A DNA stretch of 64,000 nt, taken from Sulfurihydrogenibium sp. YO3AOP1. GTDB lineage: Bacteria > Aquificota > Aquificia > Aquificales > Hydrogenothermaceae. The stretch is from NCBI RefSeq assembly GCF_000020325.1, contig NC_010730.1, forward strand, positions 186,001-250,000. The letters are read 5' to 3'. How positions within the stretch are numbered: the stretch's first letter is position 1; every line of letters starts with the position of its first letter. Shown piece by piece: positions 51,251 through 58,610 of the stretch. A model generated the notes under the pieces. It saw only the letters and a program-made list of their open reading frames with translations, was not told the DNA's origin and searched no databases. Made by a program: the position numbers and the translations under genes.

Positions 51251-52356
51251 AAAATATTAATGGCAGAGTTTAGGTCTCTGTTTATTGTGTTTCCGCATAC
51301 AGGACAACAATAGATACGGTTAGAAAGGCTAATTTTTTGCTTATATCCACAAACGCAGCACTCTTGAGTAGTAGCCTCAAATCTATCTACAGGAATAGTC
51401 GCAAGTCTGTCTTTCAGTCTTGCTTTTAGCATCCCTATTCCTGAGTGTTGGATTTGAGAACCGAACCACCCTTCCTGCCATGATTTTATGTTATCGTCTT
51501 GATAGATAACCGTTCCGTAATGTCTAAAAAGTGCTAAAAGTTTATTATGTATCTCTTTTCTTTTATTTGTTAATCTCTCATGTTCTCTTTGAATTTTCTT
51601 TTGTGTTTTTATCCAATTTTTAGAACCTTTCTTTCTTCTTGCTAATTCTTTTTGCAATTTCTTTAATCTTTTACTTTCTTCTATTTTAAAATCAACCGTT
51701 AAGCCGTTAGATAGCGTTAATTTATTTGCTACTCCAAAATCTATACCTATAGCATCTCCTACTTTATCTCTCTCAAAATATTCTTTCTTCACATAGCAAG
51801 TTAAATAAACATAATAACCACTTGGCTTTTTAATAAGCTGTGCGTTTGCAATTTCATAATCTTGTGGAATTTGGTGTAATCCCAATACTCTAAACCAACC
51901 AAGCCCTTGAATTCTAACTTTATTTCTTTCAAAATCTATATCAAAACTAACCTTGTATTGTTTTAGACTTATAGAAGATATTGATTTTTTGAATTTTAGC
52001 CTTCCTACTTTATGTCCGTTTTCTTTTAAAGATTTTAGAGCTTTTAAATTATTTTTTACTCTGTCTTGAATCACTTGTTTTAACTGAGATCCTAAATATT
52101 TTATTTCTCTTTTTTCAAACTCATTTCCTACTTTTATCTCTACTTCTTTGATTTCTTTAGTAGAGATGTTTATTCTATTTATATCTGCTACAATCCAATT
52201 ATATAACCACTTTGCTTCTAAAAATACTCTGTTAAGCTTTTCTTCTTTGACTTTTGATAGATTTTGGATTTTGAGCTGATAAATAACAGGAATAAGGTTT
52301 TTCCTTCTCTCTTTGGTTTCCTTAATTGTTTGTTTTATTTTTTCTGCTTTGGTCAT
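51091..52356 (-). CDS. tnpB: TnpB (Cas12-ancestor) RNA-guided nuclease-like protein with RuvC-II Glu to Gln change
   Basis: This 421-residue protein has an N-terminal OrfB_IS605-type domain (about 20-190), RuvC-I AIGIDFGVANKLTLSNG (Asp206), RuvC-II GTVIYQDDNIKSW, a zinc finger (CC-x-CG at 333-337, CCPVCG at 350-355) and RuvC-III INRDLNSAINIL (Asp361). The RuvC-II catalytic glutamate of the family (I-x-x-E-D/N-L) is Gln286 here, encoded by CAA at 51501-51499, one base from GAA. Two of three metal ligands remain, so DNA cleavage is probably lost or weak while RNA-guided binding could persist. The C-terminal tail EAGSPRFYK is typical of intact IS-borne TnpB. The start ATGA overlaps the tnsC stop, so its translation is coupled to tnsC. 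Confidence 0.93.
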   Translation of the reverse strand: MTKAEKIKQTIKETKERRKNLIPVIYQLKIQNLSKVKEEKLNRVFLEAKWLYNWIVADINRINISTKEIKEVEIKVGNEFEKREIKYLGSQLKQVIQDRVKNNLKALKSLKENGHKVGRLKFKKSISSISLKQYKVSFDIDFERNKVRIQGLGWFRVLGLHQIPQDYEIANAQLIKKPSGYYVYLTCYVKKEYFERDKVGDAIGIDFGVANKLTLSNGLTVDFKIEESKRLKKLQKELARRKKGSKNWIKTQKKIQREHERLTNKRKEIHNKLLALFRHYGTVIYQDDNIKSWQEGWFGSQIQHSGIGMLKARLKDRLATIPVDRFEATTQECCVCGYKQKISLSNRIYCCPVCGNTINRDLNSAINILKKGLDLSQNQVVGVDRSDLKPVEMALATKILGSNPYVKVDVIDEAGSPRFYK

Positions 52357-53330
52357 TGTAGTATAATTATATTACAATTCATTTCACCTTGCAAGGTGGA
52401 GCCTTCTTGTGCGTAAATTTTTGAGTTGTCTACAGTTATATAATCAATTTCATTAAATAGCTTTATATCTATTTTTTCCTTCTTTTTTTCTATAGCTCTT
52501 ATAGCCATTTTGTTTATTATTGAGATAACATCTCCTGTTATCCCATTTGTCACTTGGTGTATTTTTGTAATGAATTTTTCATCTGCAAAGATGTAGGATT
52601 TTTCTTTTAGAGGTAGTGTTATTTCGATCGATTTAAGGAAGGCTATGAATTCGTTATCTATTTCCCAATTTTTAATTTTTATAGGCTTGAATCTACTTTT
52701 TAGCTGATGGTCTCTGTCTACCAAGGATACCGCTTCCCCTACACCTACTAAAACAATAGGAATTCTTAATATATTTGATAAGTTTTTTATTGCATTGGTG
52801 AATTCTTTCTGCTGGTTTGCCGAACCTGTTAGTCCATTGTGAATTTCATCAATTATCAGCATCTTTACTTGGAAATCCTCTATGTATGTTGCTATCTTGA
52901 CTTCCTTTTGTGTATCGCTATCTGTTGTTCTGAAAGGAACTTGCAATGCTGTTAGGATATTGTCATATAATACTTTATAGTTTGCTTTCACTGGAGCCAA
53001 TGCATACAAAACAGGAATTTTTGTTTGTATGTCATTAAGATCGTCTTGGTTGTTTTTCATTTTTGCATATCTCTTAATAGTATAGGTTTTTCCCATATTT
53101 CCGTCTCCTGCAAATAGATACGACTGCATTCTGTCCTCTCTTGGTGCATAGTATAACTCATCAAGCATTTTGAACATAGCTTCGGCTTTGCTGTGTCTGA
53201 TAAATTTTGGCTTTCTGATAAACTCTATTCTTTCTTTATCTGCTGCATTATCTCTGATTTCCTTGACAATTGGCGGAATTAAATGTTCGTAGTCTTCATA
53301 AAAATTGTTGTTTTCTACTTTTTGGCTCAT
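52353..53330 (-). CDS. tnsC: TnsC/TniB AAA+ transposition regulator, C-terminus rewritten by IS insertion
   Basis: This 325-residue ATPase has Walker A FAGDGNMGKTYTIKRYAK (about residue 72), Walker B VKMLIIDEIHNGLTGSANQQ (about 154), sensor IPIVLVGVGEA and LKSRFKPIKIKNW. TnsC polymerises on DNA and passes the target chosen by TniQ to the TnsAB transposase. The natural protein very likely ended ...NSKIYAQEI: the last 16 residues (GSTLQGEMNCNIIILQ) are encoded by the left end of the TnpB element. The changed tail is short and may be tolerated. It is 14 bp downstream of tnsB. Confidence 0.93.
   Translation of the reverse strand: MSQKVENNNFYEDYEHLIPPIVKEIRDNAADKERIEFIRKPKFIRHSKAEAMFKMLDELYYAPREDRMQSYLFAGDGNMGKTYTIKRYAKMKNNQDDLNDIQTKIPVLYALAPVKANYKVLYDNILTALQVPFRTTDSDTQKEVKIATYIEDFQVKMLIIDEIHNGLTGSANQQKEFTNAIKNLSNILRIPIVLVGVGEAVSLVDRDHQLKSRFKPIKIKNWEIDNEFIAFLKSIEITLPLKEKSYIFADEKFITKIHQVTNGITGDVISIINKMAIRAIEKKKEKIDIKLFNEIDYITVDNSKIYAQEGSTLQGEMNCNIIILQ
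52385..52398. repeat. Perfect palindrome at left end of TnpB element
   Basis: CACCTTGCAAGGTG is a 14-bp perfect palindrome between the tnsC frame and the tnpB start. It occupies the place of the left-end hairpin that TnpA recognises in IS200/IS605 elements. Confidence 0.7.
52405..52414. repeat. Direct repeat at left boundary of TnpB element
   Basis: TCTTGTGCGT, an exact copy of 51071-51080; on the minus strand ACGCACAAGA, encoding part of the tnsC residues Y-A-Q-E. Confidence 0.8.
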
Positions 53331-53344
53331 GTTTTTATCTCCTA

Positions 53345-55201
53345 TTAATCAAATTCTATGTCAAAGGGTTTTATTTCGTTTGTTTTTTTAATTTGTGGTT
53401 TTTCTTCTGTTTTATCGATAGGTTTTTCTAATTTTTCTGAAATTTCTTTGGAACTTAATTTGGTCTTATTGCTTTCTATTTGTTTTCTCATTAGTTTTGT
53501 TTTTTCTCTTGCTTCTTCTTCCATCTTTCTTAGTTCTTTAATTGTTTCATAAATTTTATATGATGTTATTTTTTCTCTCCTTTCTCTTAATATCTCTTTT
53601 GCCTTGTCTAATTCCCACAAAGTAGTTCCTATCGGAATCGGTGTTTTGCAGTAAGCTTCTATATAATCCTGTAAATTTTCATCGTAGAAATATATTTTTG
53701 TTATGTCTTTTGGATCATACTTGATTTCATATTTTTTATTATCTCCTGCGTATCTTACAAGAATATCTGAGTAGTAGTGCAGATCTTTAAATCTTATTCC
53801 TTCTTTTGATACATTCCTGTAATCAGATTTCAGCAGTGATATTCTTGCTATTCTTAATTCATCTTGGCTTAAGATTCTTATTCCATGGTTTGATTTAGTT
53901 AATCCTTCTTTAAATTTTTCATAAGGTGTTAATCCTTGCAGTCCATCATGCGGTTTTTGATGATAGTAATTAACTATCCAATAAACGATAAATTTCTCAA
54001 GTTCTTTTAAAGTAAATACAGCTTCTTTTTCTGGATTGTATTCTCTCTTTTCTTTTGTGTTAGAAAAGGTTGTTCCGCTTACGTTGTGTAGCTCTTTGTT
54101 TAAAGTTTTTATAAATCTTTCAACGTGCCCGCCGTAGAATGGTTTTCCTACAGGTCTATATACTAAGTTTATTCCCAGAGTCATGCAGAATTTTTCAAGA
54201 TTAGTTCCGTCAAATTCTGCTGCATTATCTGTGTGAATGTTAACAGGTAAGCCATAAATATCCCATTTTCCTTCTATTCCAAGTGTTTCCAAGTAATGAT
54301 TTTTGTTTATCAGTCCCATATATATAGCCTGTCCTACTGAATAATAGCTTGGAGGGTCTAATGATATATAAATTCCATATACCATTCTGCTGTAAACGTC
54401 TAAGGCTACTGTTATGTAAGGTCTTCCAATAGGTTTTCTGTCTATTTCTGATACTACTTGAATATCTAAAGGAGTATGGTCTATTTGTATCCATTCTAAT
54501 GGATAGTTTGCTTCAAATGAATTTTTTGCAGGATTTATTGTGCTTAAATACTTGTTTCTGCCTTCACGTTTTTTGTATATTGTTTCTCTGTCTATTTCTT
54601 TTAGATAGTAAAGTAATGTGGTATAGGCAATAGGTTTTAGCTTTTGGCTTATAAGTTCAGCATTAATTTCCTCGTAAAGCCTTTTAGCAGATATTCTTTG
54701 ATGAGTTAAATATCTTTCTTTTATCATTTTATCAACTATTTCTAAAGCTTTTTCTCCTATTCTTTTTTTACCTTTGCCGCCACGCCTTTCGTATCTTGGC
54801 AATAGTCCATATATAGTTTCTCCACTTTTTTTGTATCTTTCCATCCATCTGTATATGGTAGATAGATGGACATTGCATTTTTTGGCAATTTCTTCTCTTT
54901 CCTTAACTGATTTAGCATTCATAACAGCTTTGACTATTTCAAGTCTTCTCTGTGCCTCTTTTGATAGTTCTTCATCTATCTTGTCGAAAGGAGTTAGTTT
55001 TTCGTCTTCTTGCTTGTTCTTTTTTTCATATTGTTCCAATAACTTTTCTTGTAGATTAGATAATGGTATAGTAATTAATTGATTATAGTTCGTATCTCTT
55101 AAAACTACGTCTATAGTATTGTTTTCAGTATTTATGCTATAATTCTCAATTATGTATTCTTTATCAAGCTCAATCACTTTTCCTTTCTTAATTTCTATCA
55201 T
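53345..55201 (-). CDS. tnsB: TnsB DDE transposase
   Basis: The 618 residues comprise an N-terminal helix-turn-helix region (IAKKCNVHLSTIYRWMERYK, about 113-132) and a second DNA-binding domain (about 140-205). The retroviral-integrase-like catalytic core has WIQIDHTPLDI (first Asp, about 238), NIHTDNAAEFDG (second Asp, about 317) and GGHVERFIKTLNKELH (Glu, about 352). A Mu-type beta-barrel follows, then a Lys/Glu-rich tail that in Tn7 contacts TnsC. TnsB cuts and joins 3' ends and binds the end repeats. It starts 16 bp after tnsA. Confidence 0.95.
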   Translation of the reverse strand: MIEIKKGKVIELDKEYIIENYSINTENNTIDVVLRDTNYNQLITIPLSNLQEKLLEQYEKKNKQEDEKLTPFDKIDEELSKEAQRRLEIVKAVMNAKSVKEREEIAKKCNVHLSTIYRWMERYKKSGETIYGLLPRYERRGGKGKKRIGEKALEIVDKMIKERYLTHQRISAKRLYEEINAELISQKLKPIAYTTLLYYLKEIDRETIYKKREGRNKYLSTINPAKNSFEANYPLEWIQIDHTPLDIQVVSEIDRKPIGRPYITVALDVYSRMVYGIYISLDPPSYYSVGQAIYMGLINKNHYLETLGIEGKWDIYGLPVNIHTDNAAEFDGTNLEKFCMTLGINLVYRPVGKPFYGGHVERFIKTLNKELHNVSGTTFSNTKEKREYNPEKEAVFTLKELEKFIVYWIVNYYHQKPHDGLQGLTPYEKFKEGLTKSNHGIRILSQDELRIARISLLKSDYRNVSKEGIRFKDLHYYSDILVRYAGDNKKYEIKYDPKDITKIYFYDENLQDYIEAYCKTPIPIGTTLWELDKAKEILRERREKITSYKIYETIKELRKMEEEAREKTKLMRKQIESNKTKLSSKEISEKLEKPIDKTEEKPQIKKTNEIKPFDIEFD

Positions 55202-55217
55202 TAGCTTAGCCTCACGT

Positions 55218-55850
55218 TTAGTTTATACATATTAGAGTATTGCTGTTTAATCCATTTTCAATATTTAATATTTTAAGTTCTTTGTTAGCTATTAGTGACA
55301 GTATATATCCCTTTATTTTTGCATTTTCTATTGCATCGTAATAAGTAGCTAAATTGTTAAACAGGTCTTGAAAGGAGATTTTTTCATGACTTTTAACAAT
55401 CTCTAAAATTTTCTCTTTATATTCTGCTGGAACTTTTGTTTGAGTGTGCTGATGGAGTGCCATTGAAACTTGCAGAATATTTTGATTTATATCTTCTTCC
55501 GTTATAATTAAAAACTCTATATTGTTTTCTTGGCAGTATTGTTTTAACGTTTCTATTTTCTTTGCTAATTTATCGTCCATGTTTTTTACTTTTTCTAACG
55601 GTTTTACTTCTACAAGCTGTTTTTTGTCTTTCCTTTCAACTAAAACATCTGGAACGTATAAATCTACCTTTAGTGGCTGTGGTAAGTATCTAATAACATC
55701 TTCATCTATTTCAAGCGTATAAAAATAGTTTCTTTCAAGTAGTGATTCGTGGTATACAACTATTTTATTTTTATAGCTATACATTTTTCCCCTAACAGAA
55801 ACTCTTTTTGTTGGAATGTTTCTTACACCCACTTTTTTCTTTCTTTTCAT
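55218..55850 (-). CDS. tnsA: TnsA endonuclease subunit of the heteromeric transposase
   Basis: The protein is 210 residues from the ATG at 55850 behind GGAGAT. A TTG at 55883 in the same frame lies inside a TnsB-type repeat and is not favoured. The nuclease core shows HESLLERNYFYTLEID (Glu), DLYVPDVLVERKDKKQLVEV (Asp, then E-x-K in LVEVKP), the restriction-enzyme-like triad of TnsA (Glu63, Asp114, Lys132 in Tn7). TnsA cuts the 5' strands, giving cut-and-paste rather than replicative transposition. The C-terminal domain (about 120-210) is helical. Confidence 0.9.
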   Translation of the reverse strand: MKRKKKVGVRNIPTKRVSVRGKMYSYKNKIVVYHESLLERNYFYTLEIDEDVIRYLPQPLKVDLYVPDVLVERKDKKQLVEVKPLEKVKNMDDKLAKKIETLKQYCQENNIEFLIITEEDINQNILQVSMALHQHTQTKVPAEYKEKILEIVKSHEKISFQDLFNNLATYYDAIENAKIKGYILSLIANKELKILNIENGLNSNTLICIN

Positions 55851-55875
55851 TTCTATCTCCAAACTATTTCCAAAT

Positions 55876-56042
55876 TTTCGCAATAATTATATCAAATTTT
55901 CTAAAATTTTGCAATAAATTTTGTATTTTAAGAATAATTTTGCAATAATTTTTGTGAGTTTAGTGAAAAGAGTTTTTTAGGAAATTGTTGATTATCAATG
56001 ATTTAAGTAAAATTAATTTCGCAATAATTTTTGAGTTTTACA
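55876..56042 (-). repeat. Right transposon end: terminal repeat and four TnsB-type sites
   Basis: The outer 26-bp repeat is at 56017-56042. Four copies of the motif, read on the minus strand toward the interior, are CTCAAAAATTATTGCGAAA (56018-56036), CTCACAAAAATTATTGCAAA (55939-55958), TACAAAATTTATTGCAAAA (55907-55925) and ATATAATTATTGCGAAA (55876-55892). The innermost lies 26 bp upstream of the tnsA ATG, where transposase binding could repress tns transcription. Confidence 0.85.
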
Positions 56043-56047
56043 GGGGA
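56043..56047. repeat. Target-site duplication, right (GGGGA)
   Basis: Second copy of the 5-bp duplication found at 46553-46557, directly after the right terminal repeat. Confidence 0.93.
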
Positions 56048-56713
56048 AGTTTTCCAAAACCCGGTGAAGTGTCTTTGGCACACAACGGTGTTTTGTTTTT
56101 AGACGAACTACCAGAATTTAAGAAATCTACCTTAGAAGTTTTAAGACAACCGCTTGAAGATAAGGTTGTTTCTATATCAAGGGCATCAGGAAAAATAGAA
56201 TTTCCTGCAAATTTTCAGCTTATAGCAGCAGCCAATCCTTGTCCATGTGGCTATAAGCTTGACCCTAAAAAAGAATGCAGATGTACGCCGGCAGAAATAA
56301 AAAGGTATCTCGGCAAAATCTCAGGACCACTTTTAGATAGAATAGACTTGGCAGTAACGGTTTTACCGGTAGCACCAGAAGAGCTTGCAAACAAACCAGA
56401 AGGCGAACCTTCGGCTAAAATAAGAGATAGAGTTTTAAAAGCGGTAGAGATACAACGAAACAGATTTAAAAACGAAAATATCAAATTTAACAGTCAAATG
56501 ACACCAACACATATTGAAGAGTATGGAAATATCACAAAAGAAGCAAAAGATGTAATGCTTAATGCTACAAAAAGATTTAATCTTACAGCAAGAAGTTTTC
56601 ATAAAGTTTTGAAAGTGGCAAGGACTATAGCAGATTTAGAAAACAGCGAAAAAGTCTTACCTAAGCATGTTTTTGAAGCTATAAATTATAAAGTAAATGA
56701 GAATCTATTTTAG
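56048..56713 (+). pseudogene. comM: ComM (YifB) 3' half
   Basis: 221 codons continue ComM from SFPKPGEVSLAHNGVLFLDE (Walker B in VLFLDELPEF), then FQLIAAANPCPCGYKLDPKK, the DRIDLAV motif and the helical C-terminal domain (FNLTARSFHKVLKVARTIAD). It has no start of its own; open codons upstream (to 55985) belong to the transposon end. The frame is intact to its stop, so decay here is less advanced than in the 5' half. Loss of ComM would be expected to reduce transformation with divergent DNA. Confidence 0.93.
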
Positions 56714-56781
56714 ATTTAAAGTTAGTTAAGATATAAGATGTATGAAGCAGTCAAGCGAAAAGCGGTCAAAATAATAACAGC

Positions 56782-57348
56782 TTACTCTTTCACTCTCTCA
56801 TCTGTCTTTAAAATAAAATTATCAACAACATCCAAGATGTCTTCACCAACGTAATCAGCCGTGGTTGTATCTACATATTTCATACCTTGCCCTGTTTTTA
56901 CAAAAGCTGCTTTTACGCCTTCTTTATGTGCAGCCAAAATATCATTCTCTTTATCACCTATTAAAAAAGACTTTGTAGGATCGACACCGAATTCTTGAAT
57001 AGCTTTCCTTATCATTCCACTTTCCGGCTTTCTACAATCACATTTAATAGCGTATTTTTCAACTATACCATCCTCATGATGCGGACAATAATAAACCTTT
57101 TCTATTTTTATTCCTTCCTTTTCAAACTCTTTTAACATAAATTCAGTAAGTTTTAAAAAATCCTCTTCTGTATAGTAGCCTACAGCTATTCCAGATTGAT
57201 TTGTAACGATAAAAAGCTTATATCCTGCATCTTGAAGTTTTTTTAAAGCTTTAAAAACGTTTGGATAAAACTCAAAATCTTCAATTCTATGAACATACCC
57301 TTTATCAACGTTTATAACTCCATCTCTATCTAAGAATACTGCTTTCAT
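56782..57348 (-). CDS. gmhB: D-glycero-D-manno-heptose 1,7-bisphosphate 7-phosphatase (HAD family)
   Basis: This 188-residue HAD phosphatase begins AVFLDRDGVINVDKGYVHR (nucleophile DxD), with VTNQSGIAVGYYTEEDF (about 47), the zinc-loop YYCPHHEDGIVEKYAIKCDC (Cys/His ligands, about 107) and FLIGDKENDILAAHKEGV. These are GmhB features. It dephosphorylates heptose bisphosphate for LPS inner core, fitting the lpt genes in the window. It abuts the DUF2784 gene upstream. Confidence 0.9.
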   Translation of the reverse strand: MKAVFLDRDGVINVDKGYVHRIEDFEFYPNVFKALKKLQDAGYKLFIVTNQSGIAVGYYTEEDFLKLTEFMLKEFEKEGIKIEKVYYCPHHEDGIVEKYAIKCDCRKPESGMIRKAIQEFGVDPTKSFLIGDKENDILAAHKEGVKAAFVKTGQGMKYVDTTTADYVGEDILDVVDNFILKTDERVKE

Positions 57349-57711
57349 TTACAAACCCCTGCTGCAGTTTTTATACACATAAAAATGAACTAAAACTAAA
57401 ATCAACGTCGCAATAAATATTATAGCTGGTTCTATTTGAATATAAACGATTTTTTCTAAGTAAAATGCGATAAATCCGCCTTCATAACCTTTTAATCCAG
57501 CTTTTTGTTTAAACCAAATTTCAAGATATGTTAAAGGACATTGAAGTTCAAATATTTGAAGAAATATCGAAAATCCTAAGCCAAAAATATGAAGATACTT
57601 GAGTGTTTTGTACTTTATACCGATAAACGAGCCAAAAATTAAAAATAAGATCCAAAGAAAGTGAATTAAAATAGTTAATTCGGATAAGAATAAAAATATA
57701 CTTTTATCCAC
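57349..57711 (-). CDS. DUF2784 family membrane protein
   Basis: This 120-residue protein has three predicted helices. The first carries a conserved-looking His (ILIHFLWILFLIFGSFIGI, about 15-33); then LKYLHIFGLGFSIFLQIFEL, the motif CPLTYLEIWFKQKAGLKGYE (about 58-77) and a C-terminal helix. H...W/CPLTxLE...GYxGGFIxxYLE is characteristic of DUF2784. Function unknown. The end overlaps no gene, and the start overlaps moaD's stop by 8 bp. Confidence 0.8.
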   Translation of the reverse strand: MDKSIFLFLSELTILIHFLWILFLIFGSFIGIKYKTLKYLHIFGLGFSIFLQIFELQCPLTYLEIWFKQKAGLKGYEGGFIAFYLEKIVYIQIEPAIIFIATLILVLVHFYVYKNCSRGL

Positions 57712-57946
57712 CGCTCACAGGTGGGATGATTGCAATCATATCGTTATCTTGTAAATTATAGTCCATAGTCTCATAACTTTCATTTACAGCAAACATAGAT
57801 CTTTTCAAGATCTCTTTAATATCTGGATATTTTTTGGCTAACACATCAACTAAATCTTTTAGGGTTTTTCCTTCAAACTCTATCTCTTCTTCATTTTTTC
57901 CAATTTTATCTTTAACTTGTGAAAAATATAAAACCTTAACCTTCAT
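57704..57946 (-). CDS. moaD: Molybdopterin synthase small subunit MoaD
   Basis: This 80-residue ubiquitin-fold protein starts VKVLYFSQVKDKIGKNEEEI and ends NDMIAIIPPVSGG. The terminal Gly-Gly is thiocarboxylated and donates sulfur to precursor Z in molybdopterin synthesis. moaE is not in the window. It overlaps the RibD-type reductase by 11 bp. Confidence 0.92.
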   Translation of the reverse strand: MKVKVLYFSQVKDKIGKNEEEIEFEGKTLKDLVDVLAKKYPDIKEILKRSMFAVNESYETMDYNLQDNDMIAIIPPVSGG

Positions 57947-58601
57947 ACTTAACTTCCCATTCCGTGATAAGATGAGATCCTCTCATAAAATGTGCTCTAA
58001 GTTTAAGTTTTACAACTTCTTCTAAGGATTTAAATCCTTCACCACCGACCAATGTAGGAGTATCTGTTCCACCTACTATAAAAGGCATATGGATGATTCT
58101 TATCTCATCTACCAAACCATTTTTTATTAAGTTCCAATTTAAAGTAGACCCACCTTCTACCATTAAATTACGGATTCCTTTATTGTATAGAATATCCATC
58201 ATTTTGATTAAATCTACTTCTTCTTTTCCGGCTACAATTACTTCAACTTTTTCAGACAACGCTTTTACTCTTTCTTCCGGAGCTTTTTCTGTTGTTACAA
58301 TGATAGTTGGAGAATCTTTTTTGAGAATGTTTGCATCCAGGGGAATATCTGCAGTTGATGTTGGTATTATTCTTGTTGGATTTTTTCCTGATACATACCT
58401 TACTGTGAGATATGGATTGTCTGTTCTGATAGTTTCTGCTCCTACCATTATGCCATCAACTTTTGCCCGTGTTTCGTGAAGGTATCGATTAGCTTCTTCA
58501 TCCATAAATTTCATGATTTCTTTTGAAGAAACACCTTTACTAAGTGTTAACTTACCATCTACCGTAACTTCAGATACAATTATTACATAAGGTCTTTTCA
58601 T
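57936..58601 (-). CDS. Stand-alone RibD-type pyrimidine reductase (riboflavin pathway)
   Basis: The 221 residues correspond to the C-terminal reductase domain of RibD without the zinc deaminase. Seen: PYVIIVSEVTVDGKLTLSKG, RAKVDGIMVGAETIRTDNPYLTVR, NPTRIIPTSTADIPL, and NLMVEGGSTLNWNLIKNGLVDEIRI. It resembles archaeal/fungal-type 2,5-diamino-6-ribosylamino-pyrimidinone 5'-phosphate reductases. It may supply the reduction step for the riboflavin synthase at 8846, if a separate deaminase exists elsewhere; this is inference. Confidence 0.85.
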   Translation of the reverse strand: MKRPYVIIVSEVTVDGKLTLSKGVSSKEIMKFMDEEANRYLHETRAKVDGIMVGAETIRTDNPYLTVRYVSGKNPTRIIPTSTADIPLDANILKKDSPTIIVTTEKAPEERVKALSEKVEVIVAGKEEVDLIKMMDILYNKGIRNLMVEGGSTLNWNLIKNGLVDEIRIIHMPFIVGGTDTPTLVGGEGFKSLEEVVKLKLRAHFMRGSHLITEWEVKYEG

Positions 58602-58610
58602 GATTTCCTC

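Larger units (their letters stand above)
51079..52412 (-). mobile_element. IS200/IS605-type (TnpB-only) element inserted at the 3' end of tnsC
   Basis: The only gene is tnpB; no TnpA transposase is present, so movement would need TnpA in trans. The left end (high coordinates) has a perfect 14-bp palindrome CACCTTGCAAGGTG (52385-52398). The right end has the imperfect hairpin 51088-51109. A TTTAC pentamer (minus strand, 52417-52413) immediately precedes, resembling the TTAC-type targets of this family. Exact ends are ambiguous by up to 10 bp because of the flanking repeat TCTTGTGCGT. The restored junction is the same whichever boundary is used. Confidence 0.75.
46558..56042. mobile_element. 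Complete Tn7-like transposon inserted in comM (9,485 bp)
   Basis: The element is bounded by a 26-bp perfect inverted repeat (left 46558-46583, right 56017-56042) beginning TGTAAAACTCAAAAATTATT, and by the 5-bp duplication GGGGA. It encodes TnsA, TnsB, TnsC and a TniQ/TnsD on the minus strand from the right end, the Tn7 arrangement. An N6-adenine methyltransferase and a candidate TnsE-like gene sit near the left end, and a TnpB-type element lies between tnsC and tniQ. Three repeats at the left end and four at the right match the Tn7 asymmetry of TnsB sites. comM is a known attachment gene for Tn7-related elements (for example Tn6022/AbaR in Acinetobacter). Confidence 0.95.

Noticed and set aside
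51091-52356. TnpB gene as a true Cas12k of a type V-K CRISPR-associated transposon
   Set aside because: At 421 residues it is TnpB-sized, has an IS-type tail and hairpin ends, lies before rather than after tniQ, and there is no CRISPR array or tracrRNA-like repeat anywhere in the element. TnsA is also present, unlike type V-K elements.
46558-56042. CRISPR array within the transposon
   Set aside because: The only regular repeats are the 19-20 bp end motifs at both termini, which are transposase sites, with no spacers between uniform repeats elsewhere.
55985-56047. ATG/TTG start for a separate protein in front of the comM 3' half
   Set aside because: This stretch is the transposon right end. 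The codons are repeat-derived and the ComM homology begins exactly after the duplicated GGGGA.
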